From Sipunculus nudus (taxonomy: Eukaryota > Annelida > Sipuncula > Golfingiida > Sipunculidae), in contig CM049319.1 in assembly GCA_026874595.1 (NCBI GenBank), forward strand, positions 1,619,501-1,683,500: DNA of 64,000 nucleotides, read 5' to 3'. The stretch's first letter is position 1. Each line of letters opens with the position of its first letter. The position numbers and the translations under genes were made by a program. Below are positions 11,701-25,900 of the stretch, one piece after another. Below the pieces are notes generated by a model. The model worked only from the letters and a program-made list of their open reading frames with translations, searched no databases and was not told where the DNA came from.

Positions 11701-14700
11701 CTGATTCTGAGGTCTGATGCGGGGGGACAGATGAGCATTTTAAAAAAAGAGGCAGATTCAGTTTTAAAGTCTGACACGCACACCTCAGAACTGCCTTCTC
11801 ATACTGGTCAGACTGAAAAACCAGAGGTCACAAAACTGGTTCCGGAGCAGAGTGAGGAGGAAGAAGTGATAGTGTCCATGTCAGACATAGATGATCATGA
11901 AATAATTCCTCAGGAAACTGTGTCTGCTGTATCGGCCTCAGATGATGCAAACCAAGTCACCCAATTTGCTCAAAAGGAAGACCTACTTTCTAGGTTGCAA
12001 CAAAGTTTCAAAGACAGGGTTCAGAATTCTGTCCAAGGTACAGAGGAACTGGTACCATGGTTAAAACAAAGACACTCACAGCAGGATAAAAGCTCAAACC
12101 AAAATGAAGGAGAGGTTCTGAGTTCAATCATGAATACACCAGAGCTAGTGACCAAGTCAGAGCGGCCACATGTACCAGAGTCAGTCCAAGATGATCCTGA
12201 AGTGGTCGGGAAATCAGTCCAAAATCAGGAAAGACAAACTCCCTGTAATAGGCAAGGAGACCAAGGTCCTACGTCAGACCGTGATACACAAGGTCCTCCG
12301 TCAGACCGTGATACACAAGGTCCTCCGTCAGACCGTGATACACAAGGTCCTACGTCAGACCGTGATACACAAGGTCCTACGTCAGACCGTGATACACAAG
12401 GTCCTCCGTCAGACCGTGATACACAAGGTCCTCCGTCAGACCGTGATACACAAGGTCCTCCGTCAGACCGTGATACACAAGGTCCTCCGTCAGACCGTGA
12501 TACACAAGGTCCTCCGTCAGACCGTGATACACAAGGTCCTCCGTCAGACCGTGATACACAAGGTCCTCCGTCAGACCGTGATACACAAGGTCCTCCGTCA
12601 GACCGTGATACACAAGGTCCTCCGTCAGACCGTGATACACAAGGTCCTCCGTCAGACCGTGATACACAAGGTCCTCCGTCAGACCGTGATACACAAGGTC
12701 CTCCGTCAGACCGTGATACACAAGGTCCTCCGTCAGACCGTGATACACAAGGTCCTCCGTCAGACCGTGATACACAAGGTCCTCCGTCAGACCGTGATAC
12801 ACAAGGTCCTCCGTCAGACCGTGATACACAAGGTCCTCCGTCAGACCGTGATACACAAGGTCCTCCGTCAGACCGTGATACACAAGGTCCTACGTCAGAC
12901 CGTGATACACAAGGTCCTCCGTCAGACCGTGATACACAAGGTCCTCCGTCAGACCGTGATACACAAGGTCCTCCGTCAGACCGTGATACACAATTGCAAG
13001 GTCCTACAAGTGAAAGAGAACAAGGGGAGAGTGTCTCCTCATACCATGAATCAGGAGATAAGGCAAACCAGCATCCAGTTAAAGGTGTCCCACCCATGTC
13101 TGACCAGGATCCAGCAGTCCAGAAGGACCAACATCCAGTTACCAGGTGTGATATATCAAGCAGTTTTGAAGTAATAAATGATAGGTTGAAATGATTATAC
13201 AAGCTTAAAACTAAAATGTAGTTTTCTAGAAAAAAACAATAAAACGGGGGAAGCACTGAATTTTTTCAGATATGCTGTTTTTAGGAAACTACAATTGACT
13301 TTTGATCTGGTTCTTTGTTTCTTATCTTTGCAACTTAGCAGGTCAATTTGAATGTACCTCCCAGTGATCAATTGATCTTTAATACAAATTTTTGTAAAAA
13401 ATGTTCATGTTTATATATTTGCAAATCTTAAATTCTGAATACAGAATGTCATCCTTTGGGAATAACTATTTGGAGTATCTATACCCTGATCATGTATCCT
13501 TAAGAATTTTGGCTATTTATTTGTTATAACCTCGTAATCTTTTGATTGTAAACATTTACTGTACATACTTTGTTCAAGTTATTGCAAGACTACATGGCCC
13601 CAGGCCTGATTTTGTGTTACATTGTTTTATTTGATAGAGAAAAAATGAAGAAACGTTCCTCCTTTGATGTTGCTTTCAAGTGCCAAGTCGTGGAACATGC
13701 TAGGAAGTCTGGAAGCAACAGAAAAACAGCTAAGCATTATGGGATAGATGAAAGACAAGTGCGCATGTGGTCAAAACAAACAGAACAGTTTGAAAAATCA
13801 AAAAGCTCTGCAAAACGCCTGAAAGGAGGTGGTAGACGTGTTCATGATAAAGAGCTGGAACTGTCGTTAATGGACTGGGTGATCACCAAGCGCAAAAAGG
13901 GGATACCCATATCAGGCAGAGCACTCATGCAACAAGCTAGGCATTTATCGACCGACTCGTCTTTCAAGGCATCCCCAACATGGCTGAGACGTTTTAAATC
14001 TCGTCACGGACTCGGAGGGGACAATATGAGGTTCACCTGGGATGAACAGTTTGGGGTGTCAGATGGAGATCGTGATGATAACAAAGATCTTATTAAAAAA
14101 CTGGCACTTAAAGACCAAGAATTGATTTCCAAAGCAGCACAGCAAAGGAACGAACAGATGCCTCAGGACCAACAGGAACAGAATCAGAAATCCCCGAACA
14201 ACCAGGATGTGAAGCGTGAAGTGAGTGACGAAGAAAGCACGAGACCAAGGTGTGCCACAAAACTTCTTCATTTTAACGGAAATTTATTCTTCTGATGTAA
14301 AATGTGTTTAGGTCTGATTTGTTAAGTAAACAAGAAGAAATTTGTGTATATCGCAAAGAATTTGCAAGGATTGCCCTCTTACTTTTGATAAGTGTTAATA
14401 TCTAGAATAGAAAGGAATATTGATTGTTGAAATGGTACTAATATACGTAAAATTTACAAGGACAAATGTATCTCTCTGTATTTTGATTTAAATATTGTGC
14501 TGTGAGCTTAGCAGACTACCAGTCATGCTGAGTTATAGCGATTGATTCTGTCATGTTCCTTCCAGCCAGCCAGCCATTAGCAAAGCACCAGTTATAAGCT
14601 TTAAAGGTCCAAAAAGTTCCTGTATGATGAAATATTGTTAGAATCCCCAAAGTCAATCTGTAAGTTTGTTCTACAAGTCATCAGGCAAAACAGGATATAA

Positions 14701-17700
14701 GGCGCCTTGAACATCAGATTCTCCATAACATGACTGAAAAAACATTTTGCATTAGATCATAAATTAATATCAGGCTTTTCAGTAATACATATATTCTGTG
14801 GTCATACTAAGTTTTAATAAAAGGGATCTGTTCATATACCAGGTATGTTAAATATACTTGGAGCAAAGTGTTTTTCGTTAAAATATTATTGTATCTCCTG
14901 ATATTTGTTCTAAAACTGTTTGCTTTCTCCTGTACACAAGTGGAAATAAATTGGCACTAGGCATGATCAGTGGCACAAAACATAGTGCATGCTGCCTGCT
15001 GGTCATACTGCGCAACTTCACAAATCTAGATTTTTCAAGTTTCCAAACAGTGTTTCTTCTTCCATATTTCCTCTTGTCAAGCATTCAAAAGATTGGACCT
15101 TGGGTCAGTCTTGTTACGGTAAACAGTCGCACATGAACTGTGTTTATTGGGTACTCACAGAACCATAACAAAGTGAAAAACGTGAAGTATTGATAGTGTG
15201 TACCGAAATAGTTTTGTTTGGAAACTTTTGTATTCAGGCAAAATGAACTGTTACAGTGAGAAAATACACATATTTTTGTGTTTATATGTACCTTTAATTC
15301 AAGAGAATCATTTCTTAAAAATGTCATTAACTGTCATGAAACTTTACAGATTTGGCCAGTTATAAATAGATTTACAAGACATTTTACATTTATGGTTGCA
15401 TTGATTGCCTTTGAATTTGATATGCATTCAACTCTAATCTTGGATAACTTTGTTCTGTAAGCACCTGACACCACCTGTAATTTCTACATTTTATTACCCA
15501 AGTTCAATGGTAGTTTTGAGGCTGACAACACTTCTTAGTTCCAAGAATAAGCTTTAGATAAATTTATTATTCTTAAAACAAATATGAATCCCTGAGGTTG
15601 ATAAATGTTTGGTCATTAATTTCTTTTAAAAAAGTATAAATTTTCTTTGTCCATTATAGTTGATAAATTCATGCATTTTGTTGCAGTTACACAAAGAAGC
15701 CTGCACATATCACCAGGCCTTAAAAAGTCTTATTTTTTTATTTTGCATTTTTAAAAGCTTGAAAAGGCCATAAACGAAAATCCTGACACAGGTCTTAAAA
15801 AGGTCTTAAATTTGATTTTACCATCCTGACGTAATGAACGTGCACAAACAGTTCAGTGGTTGAACATAAGCTTGAGACAGTTTAGGAGACGTTGCCGAGG
15901 TTACTTGTCGAAGAAAGATCTCTGTAAATTCTCAGGACACACTACCATGAGACCAGATCCAACTTGTAGTGATCACCATTTGGGATCTTCAGTCGTTTTA
16001 AAGCATGGAAGGGCCACTAAGGAATTTATGTATAAAAGGGTCTGAAATTTTCTGTCAGCTGGTCTTAAAAAGTATTAAAAATGTCTTAAATTGGCTTTGC
16101 CAAGAGGTGCAGGATCCCTGATCACAGTTAATTTTCAAATGTGTCTTGTTGAATCAGAGACTTTTTCAGTTTTATAAGACTAGTGGTGCCACCTACATTT
16201 ACTTAATTTCCTAATTATTTTCTAAAAATACTTGCATTTGTATCTTAATTTTTTGTTTGATCCACTTTAACTAATGGTGTACCAAATCAGAAAATGGAAA
16301 TGATTTGCTTTACCCGTACCTGTATCTATGTCTTCATTTGAAGTCGGATATACAACAAAAATACCAATTCTTCAGTTTCAATGCATAGGCTAAGGTGAGT
16401 CTCATATTCAAATAGGTAATCTCGCTCTTTCTCTAGTCGTACTCCTACAAACTATTTCAGAACGATTTAAAACAATTTATGTACAGATTTTATCTTTCCT
16501 AAAGTAAGATTCATATTTATACTTCCTTTATCTCAGATCTGAAGTTTTCATTGGTGTCACGTCATTGGGTGACTGGCTGTGCTCACCAGCTGAGTGTCAT
16601 GACCCATGGGTCATTTTGTATTTCTTCATGTGTCTGATTCATGTTGTACCATGTGTTGATAGTGAGAAATCAAAGAGAGGCTCCTATGATATAGCGTTCA
16701 AACGACAAGTAGTACAGCATGCCAAGACATCAGGCAGCAACAGGAAAACGGCAAAGATCTTTGGAATATGTGAGCGCCAAGTGCGTGTGTGGTCAAAACA
16801 AGTGGACAAATTCGATGAGATGGAAAATTCAGCCAAACGTGTTAAGGGAGCAGGACGGCGTGTTCAGAATGATGAATTAGAGGCAGCCCTGGTGGAATGG
16901 GTAATCGCTAAACGTAGACAGGGGATTCCCATCAAAGGGACGCAGCTAAAGCTTCAGGCTCATCTGATGTCAAAAGACCCATCCTTCAGAGCTTCCTCTG
17001 GATGGTTAAACAGGTTCAGAATCCGTCACGGTCTGACGGTTAGCAAGCTCAGACGCACCTGGAATGAGGAGACAGCAGCTAACATGGATGTTAAAGCAAA
17101 GGAACAGACAAACAGGTTAGCTCCGAGCTAGTCCCAGCTGTTATGATCAGCCCTAATTCTTATATAACAATAGTTTATTGTGATTGGGTGATAGGTACAA
17201 GCCAGTTAGTTCACTTGTATTGACGATGAGTATACTATACCTCTACACACAGCACTGATCAGCAGCAGACATACTTTGTTGATTTTAAAGTTTGCTCATA
17301 ATACTTTAACATATCATGTTAATAGAATAGCTTTTGGTGAGGATACTGAGGCATGCATCAGATCTGACTTGCTATGACCTGATAAAAACAAGAATTGACA
17401 ATTAATGTTATCTCTAAGGTCTCGCCTGCTAAAGTTCGTTCCACTACTCTGTCCACCTGTTTTTTGGTAAGTCCAGGATGTCAAAACTTTTTACATGAAA
17501 GGCAGAAAGAGTAAAACGTATAATTAAATATTATGAAAATATTAACATACCTCATGTCATTTTCTGTAAAGTTTTATAACAATCTTGTGTGAAACTAGTT
17601 CATTCTGTATTGCTATCAGACCACAAACTATATGAAATGGACTTTGTAGAGATATTGCGCATAAAAGACATAACTACAAGACCAATTTATAAAGATATTA

Positions 17701-19898
17701 GACCCTATTTACAGAGAGGTTTGTCCTCTCATGCACACACTTCATTGTTACATCACATATTACATCATAACCATATCTCTGAAGAACATACAATGATTAC
17801 CTATTAAGAATGCCATGAATCACAGACATGCAACAGACAACTCAATTAGGCCGTAAAGTGAATAATAATTATATCAAAAGCAGGTATGATACAAAAAATC
17901 ACACATTTTCCTCTTTTTCTGCCATTGGTGCAATATTTTTTGTTGGCAAGGTTGACTAATCTTTAAGTATTTAAGAAAAAACAGGTGAACAGGGGTGGTG
18001 GAACTGAATTTAACAGGTGCCATGTAGTAAGTAGGTTTTCCTTCTATATGTCCATCCATCCTTCACACATTTTTCTTGCACTATCTTAGCATATTTCTTG
18101 CACAGTCTCAAGAACTATTTGAAACATTGCCATAAAAGCTTATTGGAGATAGGTACCCATAAGTTTCATGACTGGAGTCCAACATGTCCACTATGCAGTT
18201 ATATTCAGACTTAATTTAAACTCATGAATTATCTCAAGAACCATTTGAGCTTGGCTCTGAATTTTTTTCTCTGAAGATTAATGTGTTAGAGAAAAATGTG
18301 TGCTTTCATTCAGCCAGTGTGGTATGCATGGGGTATGTTGGGGCCCTGATTTAGGACCATATCCTATATGAACATTTAACATTCTGAAAATTTTAAGCTC
18401 TCCATTGTGTTTCTGAGAAAATAAAAAATACAAAAATGTCTTATCAACCCTTTAATATATAACATTATTTTATCTTTTTAAACAAAGACTTAGACCATTA
18501 TAGCCTTAGGTCTGAATGCTTTGTCTGCTTCTGGTGAAAAGTTTGATGTAGACGTGTTCTGTTTTCCTCACTGTATTGAAATGATGGGCTTGTAACTGAC
18601 CCAGAACTAACTTATCTGTGGATTTTATGACATGTTAATTTGATAATGATATTTGTTTGAATAAAAACATGAAGAAATCATCAGGATATTGTTATCAGTG
18701 GGATTTTTTAACCTTGGATTTTTTATAGACCCATGAAATGACTCGTGAAACAATAGGAATTTTGCTAAGCTCCATGGTTTAGGTACAGAATTTTAAAAAC
18801 AATAAATTTTGGTCTTGAACTCACCAGGACACAAGTGGTGAAATGGGAGTGGTATTCCTTAAAATACATATCACATTATGTTGATGGATTCAGCTTATCT
18901 TGCTTTATATCTTGATATTTATTTCTGTGTTGGGTCTAGAAATATGCATGCGATTGCACTTACAATCAGTATCCAGATTGAAAAACCACAACATCTGTGT
19001 GGTTATAACCCCCCTTCCCCCCTCTCAAATAAATACTATGACATAATAATACTGGTTTTGGTACTGGTCTTGCTGAAACAAACCTACTCCTAAAAAAACA
19101 AGGATTTATTCAGTTAGACAGCTCACACACTGGTAACATAGGAATTTTGCCCATGATAAACTAGGTGGCAAACATTCTTTATGGCAAACATGCTTTTTTC
19201 AGCACGTTTTACACTTCTAATTGTTAGATGTTTTAGATGTTAAGCCCCACAGCTGAAGACACCTTGTCTGATCCCAGCACAAAATTGAAAATTTGGATGG
19301 TGGAAGTGCACTTTGATATTTGAATTGCAGATCATATCTTTTGGATTGTTGCTAGCCTTGTGTGTTCTTTATTGTATTGTTTGACATTCATTCATACATT
19401 GTGGTTGTTAAAATAATCAAATACAGAGTCACTGATAATTTTTTACAAGTATAATCTGTATATATGTTATTATATATTAAACGGACACTAATTTTATAAT
19501 CCTGTAAAGTAATTGTATTTGACCATCTTTGTCAATCTGTATCTTCTCTATCTGTATTGCATGTTTGTGTGAAGTCCCCAAAACACCCAAAATCGCTCTA
19601 ATTTGGTACCTGTTACAAAACACCCACTGACCCTCAAATTAGGAGCCAGCACCTAGTATAATTTGATAAATAAACAAATGTTGAATATATTTATGCAGTA
19701 TTCTCATCTTATTTCATATACAGAAAAAACATTGAGTGTCATAGAGGTTTAGTTTTTAAGAAACCTTGTTGATTAATTGTATTTATATAGTTATGTCATA
19801 ATACTACATCTATATTTAACAGGCATTTATTTATAAATTGATGCTAGCTTTTGGTTTCACATTTGGGATTGTTTTTACCTGTCTTTCTCCTGCACACA

Positions 19899-19943
<45 letters not shown>

Positions 19944-22900
19944 CTTTGTTTTATATATTGTAAAACCTTGTTCTGTCAAACTGGTTGAATTTTCAGTAAC
20001 CCTTTTGCATTCAGTTTACTTGTCCCTGAAAATTCAGTTAAATTTGTTTTCAAGTAAATCCAGTGATTTCATTCAGACCTAAAGAACAGTGGAACCCGTC
20101 TCAAAGACCACCTGCCTGATGAGACCACCTGTCTACTAAGACCACCTGTCTAATAAGACCACCTATCTACTAAGACCACCTGTCTAATAAGACCACCTGT
20201 CTACTAAGACCACCTGTCTAATAAGACCACCCTTCAGTGACCCTGACACGTTCATGTTGATTATAACTGACCTAACAAGACCTCCTGTTAATAAGGACCA
20301 CTTTTGTTTTTTTTTTTTTACACAGCTTTCACTGTATATTTCACCATTTCTGAGAGTCCCTTTGGTTAAGGCTGAACAAGGTATTACATTATATAAATTT
20401 AAAATTGTATGACATCTTTACCTACAACTACTTCTGTATTTTTCAGGGGACGTGGACGAGGTAGGGGACACACAGTTACCCATGCAGTACAGCCCAGTCC
20501 CATACAAACAGAACAGACAGAGGTCAGTTCAGAGAAAAATGTTGAGAATTTATTGAGACTTGGGGAATCACTACTCCTAAGTAAATTAGCATCTTTATCA
20601 TAACGTCTTTATATTTGCTACCAAGTATTATAAAAAATGTGACACCTTCTTCTGGAAATTTGGTTGATTTCAAATTAATACACTTTTGTTAAAACAATTA
20701 CTGAAACCTACTGGTATTTATGGAAATGGCATCTTACTAATAGCACTGTCTGAATGGCCTCTTGATTTTGGTTTGTTGCTTTATCCCCAAGAATTGAAAT
20801 TCTGAGTGGAAAGGAAGCTGCACATTGATTTGTTTAATTAAAAAAGGAAGACAAGTCTGTATATTTGCAAATATAAACTATAATGTGAATATACACAATT
20901 ATGCCACAACAATTGATAAAACTATAAAAGATGACTGAAGCATTGATTTGGATGAAATAGGGAAATGTTCTCAAGGTAATGTACAGAACTTTTGATTATA
21001 TAATTGTAGGCTTTACCTGAGTTTGCTTCTGTTCTTTTGTCAGATAATATGTGAGTGATATGACCTCGAGGTCATTCTCAGTGTAGCATACCCTACAGGG
21101 ACTTCTTTGACGGTCCTCCTATACAAAACATCTTATCAGCTACATAAGAATAATGGAAGTGTGTTCACATCAGAAATCAGCCCTGTGTGACCTAGTTTTC
21201 ATTGCAGAGGTGCAGTGGGATTAAGATCAGTTTAACTTATACCTTGATAGATACTTTGTTAATAGACCACTAGATGGTGCTACATATCAATATAGGGCAA
21301 GTTTACTGTGAATATGTGAGCTGTTTCTGTGAAATCAATACTAGATGGTGTTGATTTCTATTCAGAGTGCGTTTTATGCTGGTCAGCACTCTGTTCTGAA
21401 GTTATTCTTTTAGAAGGGCAGAAAATGTATTATATTACTTTATTGTTTCTATACAGGAGGTGAAGAGGAAGGCGATAGTGGGCACCCCTATCCCTGTAGC
21501 CATCGTCAATAAGCCAGGCACCCCAGGACCAAGCTCCACTCATACCACGGATAATGAAGAAGTGTCAGAGATTCTGGATGGCGATGAATCCAATCCTGTA
21601 CACAATTATCAGGTAAATCAGTGATGCCTTTTGTACATCAGCCATCTACACATCTACTAAGTAATATTACAATACTAGTATCCTCAGAAATTTCTTAACT
21701 GAAGATATTACCGTAAGAATCTCAATAGAATACGCCTATTATACTAGGATAATGTCATTAACAAATTGGAGAATTTTGTATGAACTCCACCTGCTTTTTA
21801 TATTTGAGGCATCACTGTGAATCTGATCAGGAGCAGCATGAAAAATGACTAAAGAGTGAGTGATAATAGAAGCATTTAATGGAAACTCTGAAATTTTCTC
21901 TATTTTCTTAAAATCATCATTCTAGTTTCTATATAAAAGGCTGATATTTATGTATAAACTACTTTTAGTTTAAAAGTGTTTCCAGTGGAAGAGTTGTAAA
22001 ATATATGATTAACTTATCATCACTAGCCAATCACATACAGCTTGGCATGTCACATGATTTCAGCAAGCACATCAGTGTTAGTACAGGCACAAGGTGGTGC
22101 AACTCCAGCAGCTACATTCACTACCCTCGGCAGCAAATATTTTTCAATAGCATTTACTTAGTACAGCACATTGTGAAAGAGTACCTCTATTTAAATATTC
22201 ATTTCCAGGCCTCGAATTTGACGACCGACAACCGGCAAATGCTGGTTAAAATGGCTGGTTGCCCTCAGCCATGATCCTGACTGCCAGCAAGCTGTCGGTC
22301 AAATAAATTCCTCACTACGTCCTTCTTGACTGTACACAATCTTAATCGCAGCCACTCCATATGCTTTTTAATTGAAAAAAAAACTTAGTGTTACTGGTTC
22401 CCCGTTTAAGAGGAAACTGGCCTGGGAAACCAGCAAATGAGCCGATAGTCTCTTACAGTGACACACGGTGGCGCTAAGCTAGCCACCATTCGGATCTACT
22501 CAGGGAAAATTCAGGGAACATTTCAGATAAAAAATGGCTACCCGTCTGCAAATCAGAAAAATGATCTTTTATGACCGGCTGTTATCAGCCAATCATAGCT
22601 AAGCATAGAGGTTAAAGCAGCTTGGGCTACACGTCTACATTATGTTACGCGTTATCCGATTGGTTCGCTGTATAAGGATATTGGTAATACAGTTTCGCGG
22701 GAAACTTCATCGTATCCATGCTGTGTTCAGTTGTAAAATCCTGCATATCTGGTGTTTAACATATATAGTATATATATAAATACTGGGAACACCATTAATA
22801 TATCTATTATAAGGTCTATCATCGTCCAAATTAGGCCAGCTATTAAATTATGACCTGGTAAAAAAATTATTCCCATTTCCCAGCCCCCGTCCTTGTCTCC

Positions 22901-25900
22901 ATTACACCCACCATTGTCACAATGAATAAAACATACTTGGATATGTTTTTTTCTTTTTCTTATTTAGACTTTATTCCAAATAAAATAATGCAAACAAATG
23001 AAAAAAATTAAAACTGCCTGTCAAATTTCTTTGTTGCCTGTCAAGATCAAATTTAACAGGCACCAGTAGCTTGTTATTTCCAAAAATGAAATTCGAGGCC
23101 TGATTTGGCCCCACTGTATGTCTTCTATATGAAAGAATACCTCCAATTACATATTCATTTGGGTCCTACTGGATGTCTTCTATGTGAAAGAGTGCCTCCA
23201 ATTAAATATTCATATGGGCACAACTGGGTATCTTCTAGCTTGGCACATATACACTTCAAATATTTCCAGTGGGGGTCATGAAAAGTAATACAGGTAAAAT
23301 ACGGCAAGATACATACATACAAGTATGCATTTTTTTCATGGCTTAAAAATTACTGCCAGGCAGGCATTGACACTTTCCATTCATTAGCTGGGCGACAGGA
23401 AAAGTAGAGGGTTTGAGCTAAATTTGGGAGCGTATTCTGTTAGGGACTTTAATGGAAGAACTGTGTGTGCATCATGACTAAACATTCTGAGCAAAAACCA
23501 GGGTGCTTTTTCCAGTGAGGCAGCGTAATCTGTTGAGAACTTTACAGTAGTTGCACCAAAGTGAAATTAAGGGATCTATGAATGTGACAAGCAGGAGAAA
23601 AACAATTGTGGTTTAACATATTGATAATGTTGGCAAATGTTCGATCTGCAAGAAATAAAGGTTTGGATATATGCGAGTATATTTTGTCTCATGACCTGGA
23701 TTTAATGGTAATGACCGAGACTTGGTTTAAATCGTATGATGAAGCAAAGCGAAATAAATGTGAACCGGATGGCTATACCTTGCATGATTTTCCAAGGAGA
23801 GACCATGTAAATGGAGGTGGGACTGGTATTATCACGAGAAATAATGTTCAAGTCAAATTACTAAAAGCAGAAGATGGGGAAATCATATGAATATTCTGAG
23901 TGGTCGCTGACGTATGACAAGCATGTCATTCACTTGGTTGTTCTCTATCGGCCTTGTTACTCGAAGAAGCATACAGTCACAGTGGGTGAATTTCTGGGTG
24001 ATTTTTCAGAACACTTACAAGATTTACTGATAATTAGTGATCGGCTCTTAATTTTGGGAGATTTTAACATACATATAAACAATCCTTTTGATATTGATGG
24101 GCAACACCTCCTAGATATGTTAGATAGCATGAGTTTGTCGCAACATATAAATTTTCCTACGCATATACATGGTCATTCTTTGGACTTATTAGTCACGCGA
24201 AATTTCGACACCTCTGCTGCGAGTAATGTTCAATCGGACTATTTGATTAGTGATCATTTAACTATTTTGTTCAATTTAGAGATGCCAAAACCACTAAAAG
24301 AGATGAAAACCATCAACTTTAGACCTTTAAAAAATTTAGACATCGCAAATCTTGGTGAAGAGTTATCCAGTGGGTTTGAAGAGGCGATTTCTTGGATATA
24401 CATGATGCAAATTTATTGGCTATTTTGTACAATGATATTATAGTGAATGTTTTGGATAAAGTTGCGCCTGCAAAAACAAAAGTTATTAGGACGCAACATT
24501 CTAGATGTACATGAATTCTCAGAGTGTCCATCCAGCAAAGCGATGCTACCAGAGTTTCAGCTAAGTACACATGAGGAAGTTCGAACATTAATTGCACAGT
24601 TGCCAGATAAACAGTGTTTCTCCGATCCAATACCTACTTCCATTGTAAAAAAGTGCTCAGATGTTTTTACAGGGATTATATCACATCTGATAAACACTTT
24701 GTTAAGCTCTGGTGTGTTCCCCGAGGTATGGAAGCAACCTATTGTGACGCCTTTGCCTAAAAAGCAAGGCATTTGTGAACTCTCAAATTTTCGACCAGTT
24801 AGCGGACTGCAGTTGTGCAGTAAACTAACAGAGAAAGTGTCAGTGTTAAGACTAAATGACCACATGTCACATTACTGTCCATTACCTGACCACCAGTCAG
24901 CATACCGTACCGCACACAGCACCGAAACGGCGCTTGTTAAAATTTGTTCTGATATATTCGACAGCATGGATCGGCAGGAGCTGGTTCTCCTCGTGCTGCT
25001 CGATCTTTCGGCAGCATTCGATACTATTGATGCTCGATTATTGGAAACTTTGCAAAAGGACTTGGGCCTTTGTGGCACAGTAATAAATTGGTTTAAATCA
25101 TATGTTTGATCGGACCCAAAGAATTAAAGTAAATGGAACTCTGTCTTATATATTTGAACTTAAGTATGGGGTTTCCCAGGGATCCTGCTGTGGGCCTGTA
25201 TTGTTTTCTGTGTACTGTCGGCAGTTAATGGGAAATAGTCAAAGGCCATCTTCCTCAGGTACATGGATATGCTGATGATCATCAGCTGTACCTGAGTTTC
25301 CGTCCTGGAAAAGAAGAAATCGCTGTACTGGCTATGGAAAACTGTGTCAGAGATGTACGTCACTGGATGCTACAGAATAAACTGAAAATTAACGACGGAA
25401 AAACTGATGTTTTAGTGTTAGGCACCAGACAGCAATTGGCTAAAGTTAATTTAGATTCTATTAGGATTGGAGAGGATATAGTCAAATGTTCAGTGATGGC
25501 ACGAAATTTAGGTTTTTGGCTGGATTTAAATATGGGTATGAACGGACAGATTAATGCCACATGTAGCAATGCTTTTCATAGTCTTTATAATATCAAGCAG
25601 ATCAGGAAGTATATAACAGATGATTCGGCGAAGACATTGATACATGCGGTTGTGACTAGTCAGTTGGATTATTGAAATGCTTTGTACATTAATTTACCTA
25701 AATGTAAATTAAAGAAATTGCAACGAGTCCAAAACACTGCAGCTCGGTTGATTTGTAAAGTATCTAAATTTGATCACATTTCACCGGTGCTTAAGATGCT
25801 GCACTGGTTACCAGTCAAATACAGATGTGAATACAAAATATTAATTCTTACATTCAAAGCTTTGCATGGTTTAGCCCCGATTTACATCAGTGAGATGCTT

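Larger units (their letters stand above)
14250..16662 (+). other. Intron between cassette exons B and C
   Basis: Holds a dispersed repeat at about 15110-15330 and a second repeat-like stretch at 15700-16120. The latter is marked by recurrent GTCTTAAAAAG words at both ends (15718 onward and 16060 onward). No additional helix-turn-helix exon was found. Confidence 0.55.
17116..20446 (+). other. Intron between cassette exon C and exon 5
   Basis: AT-rich, no coding signal. Contains the CT microsatellite and the 17-bp array described separately. Confidence 0.6.

Noticed and set aside
12225..13256. Long antisense and out-of-frame open frames across the minisatellite (up to 343 codons)
   Set aside because: A stop-free 27-bp unit keeps several frames open automatically. 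Only the frame with the HTH domains has non-repeat coding content.
11160..17131. Exons A-C as three independent pogo transposons
   Set aside because: No DDE/D catalytic domain, no flanking terminal inverted repeats and no TA duplications are seen. All three share splice phase with the host exons, which independent insertions would not.
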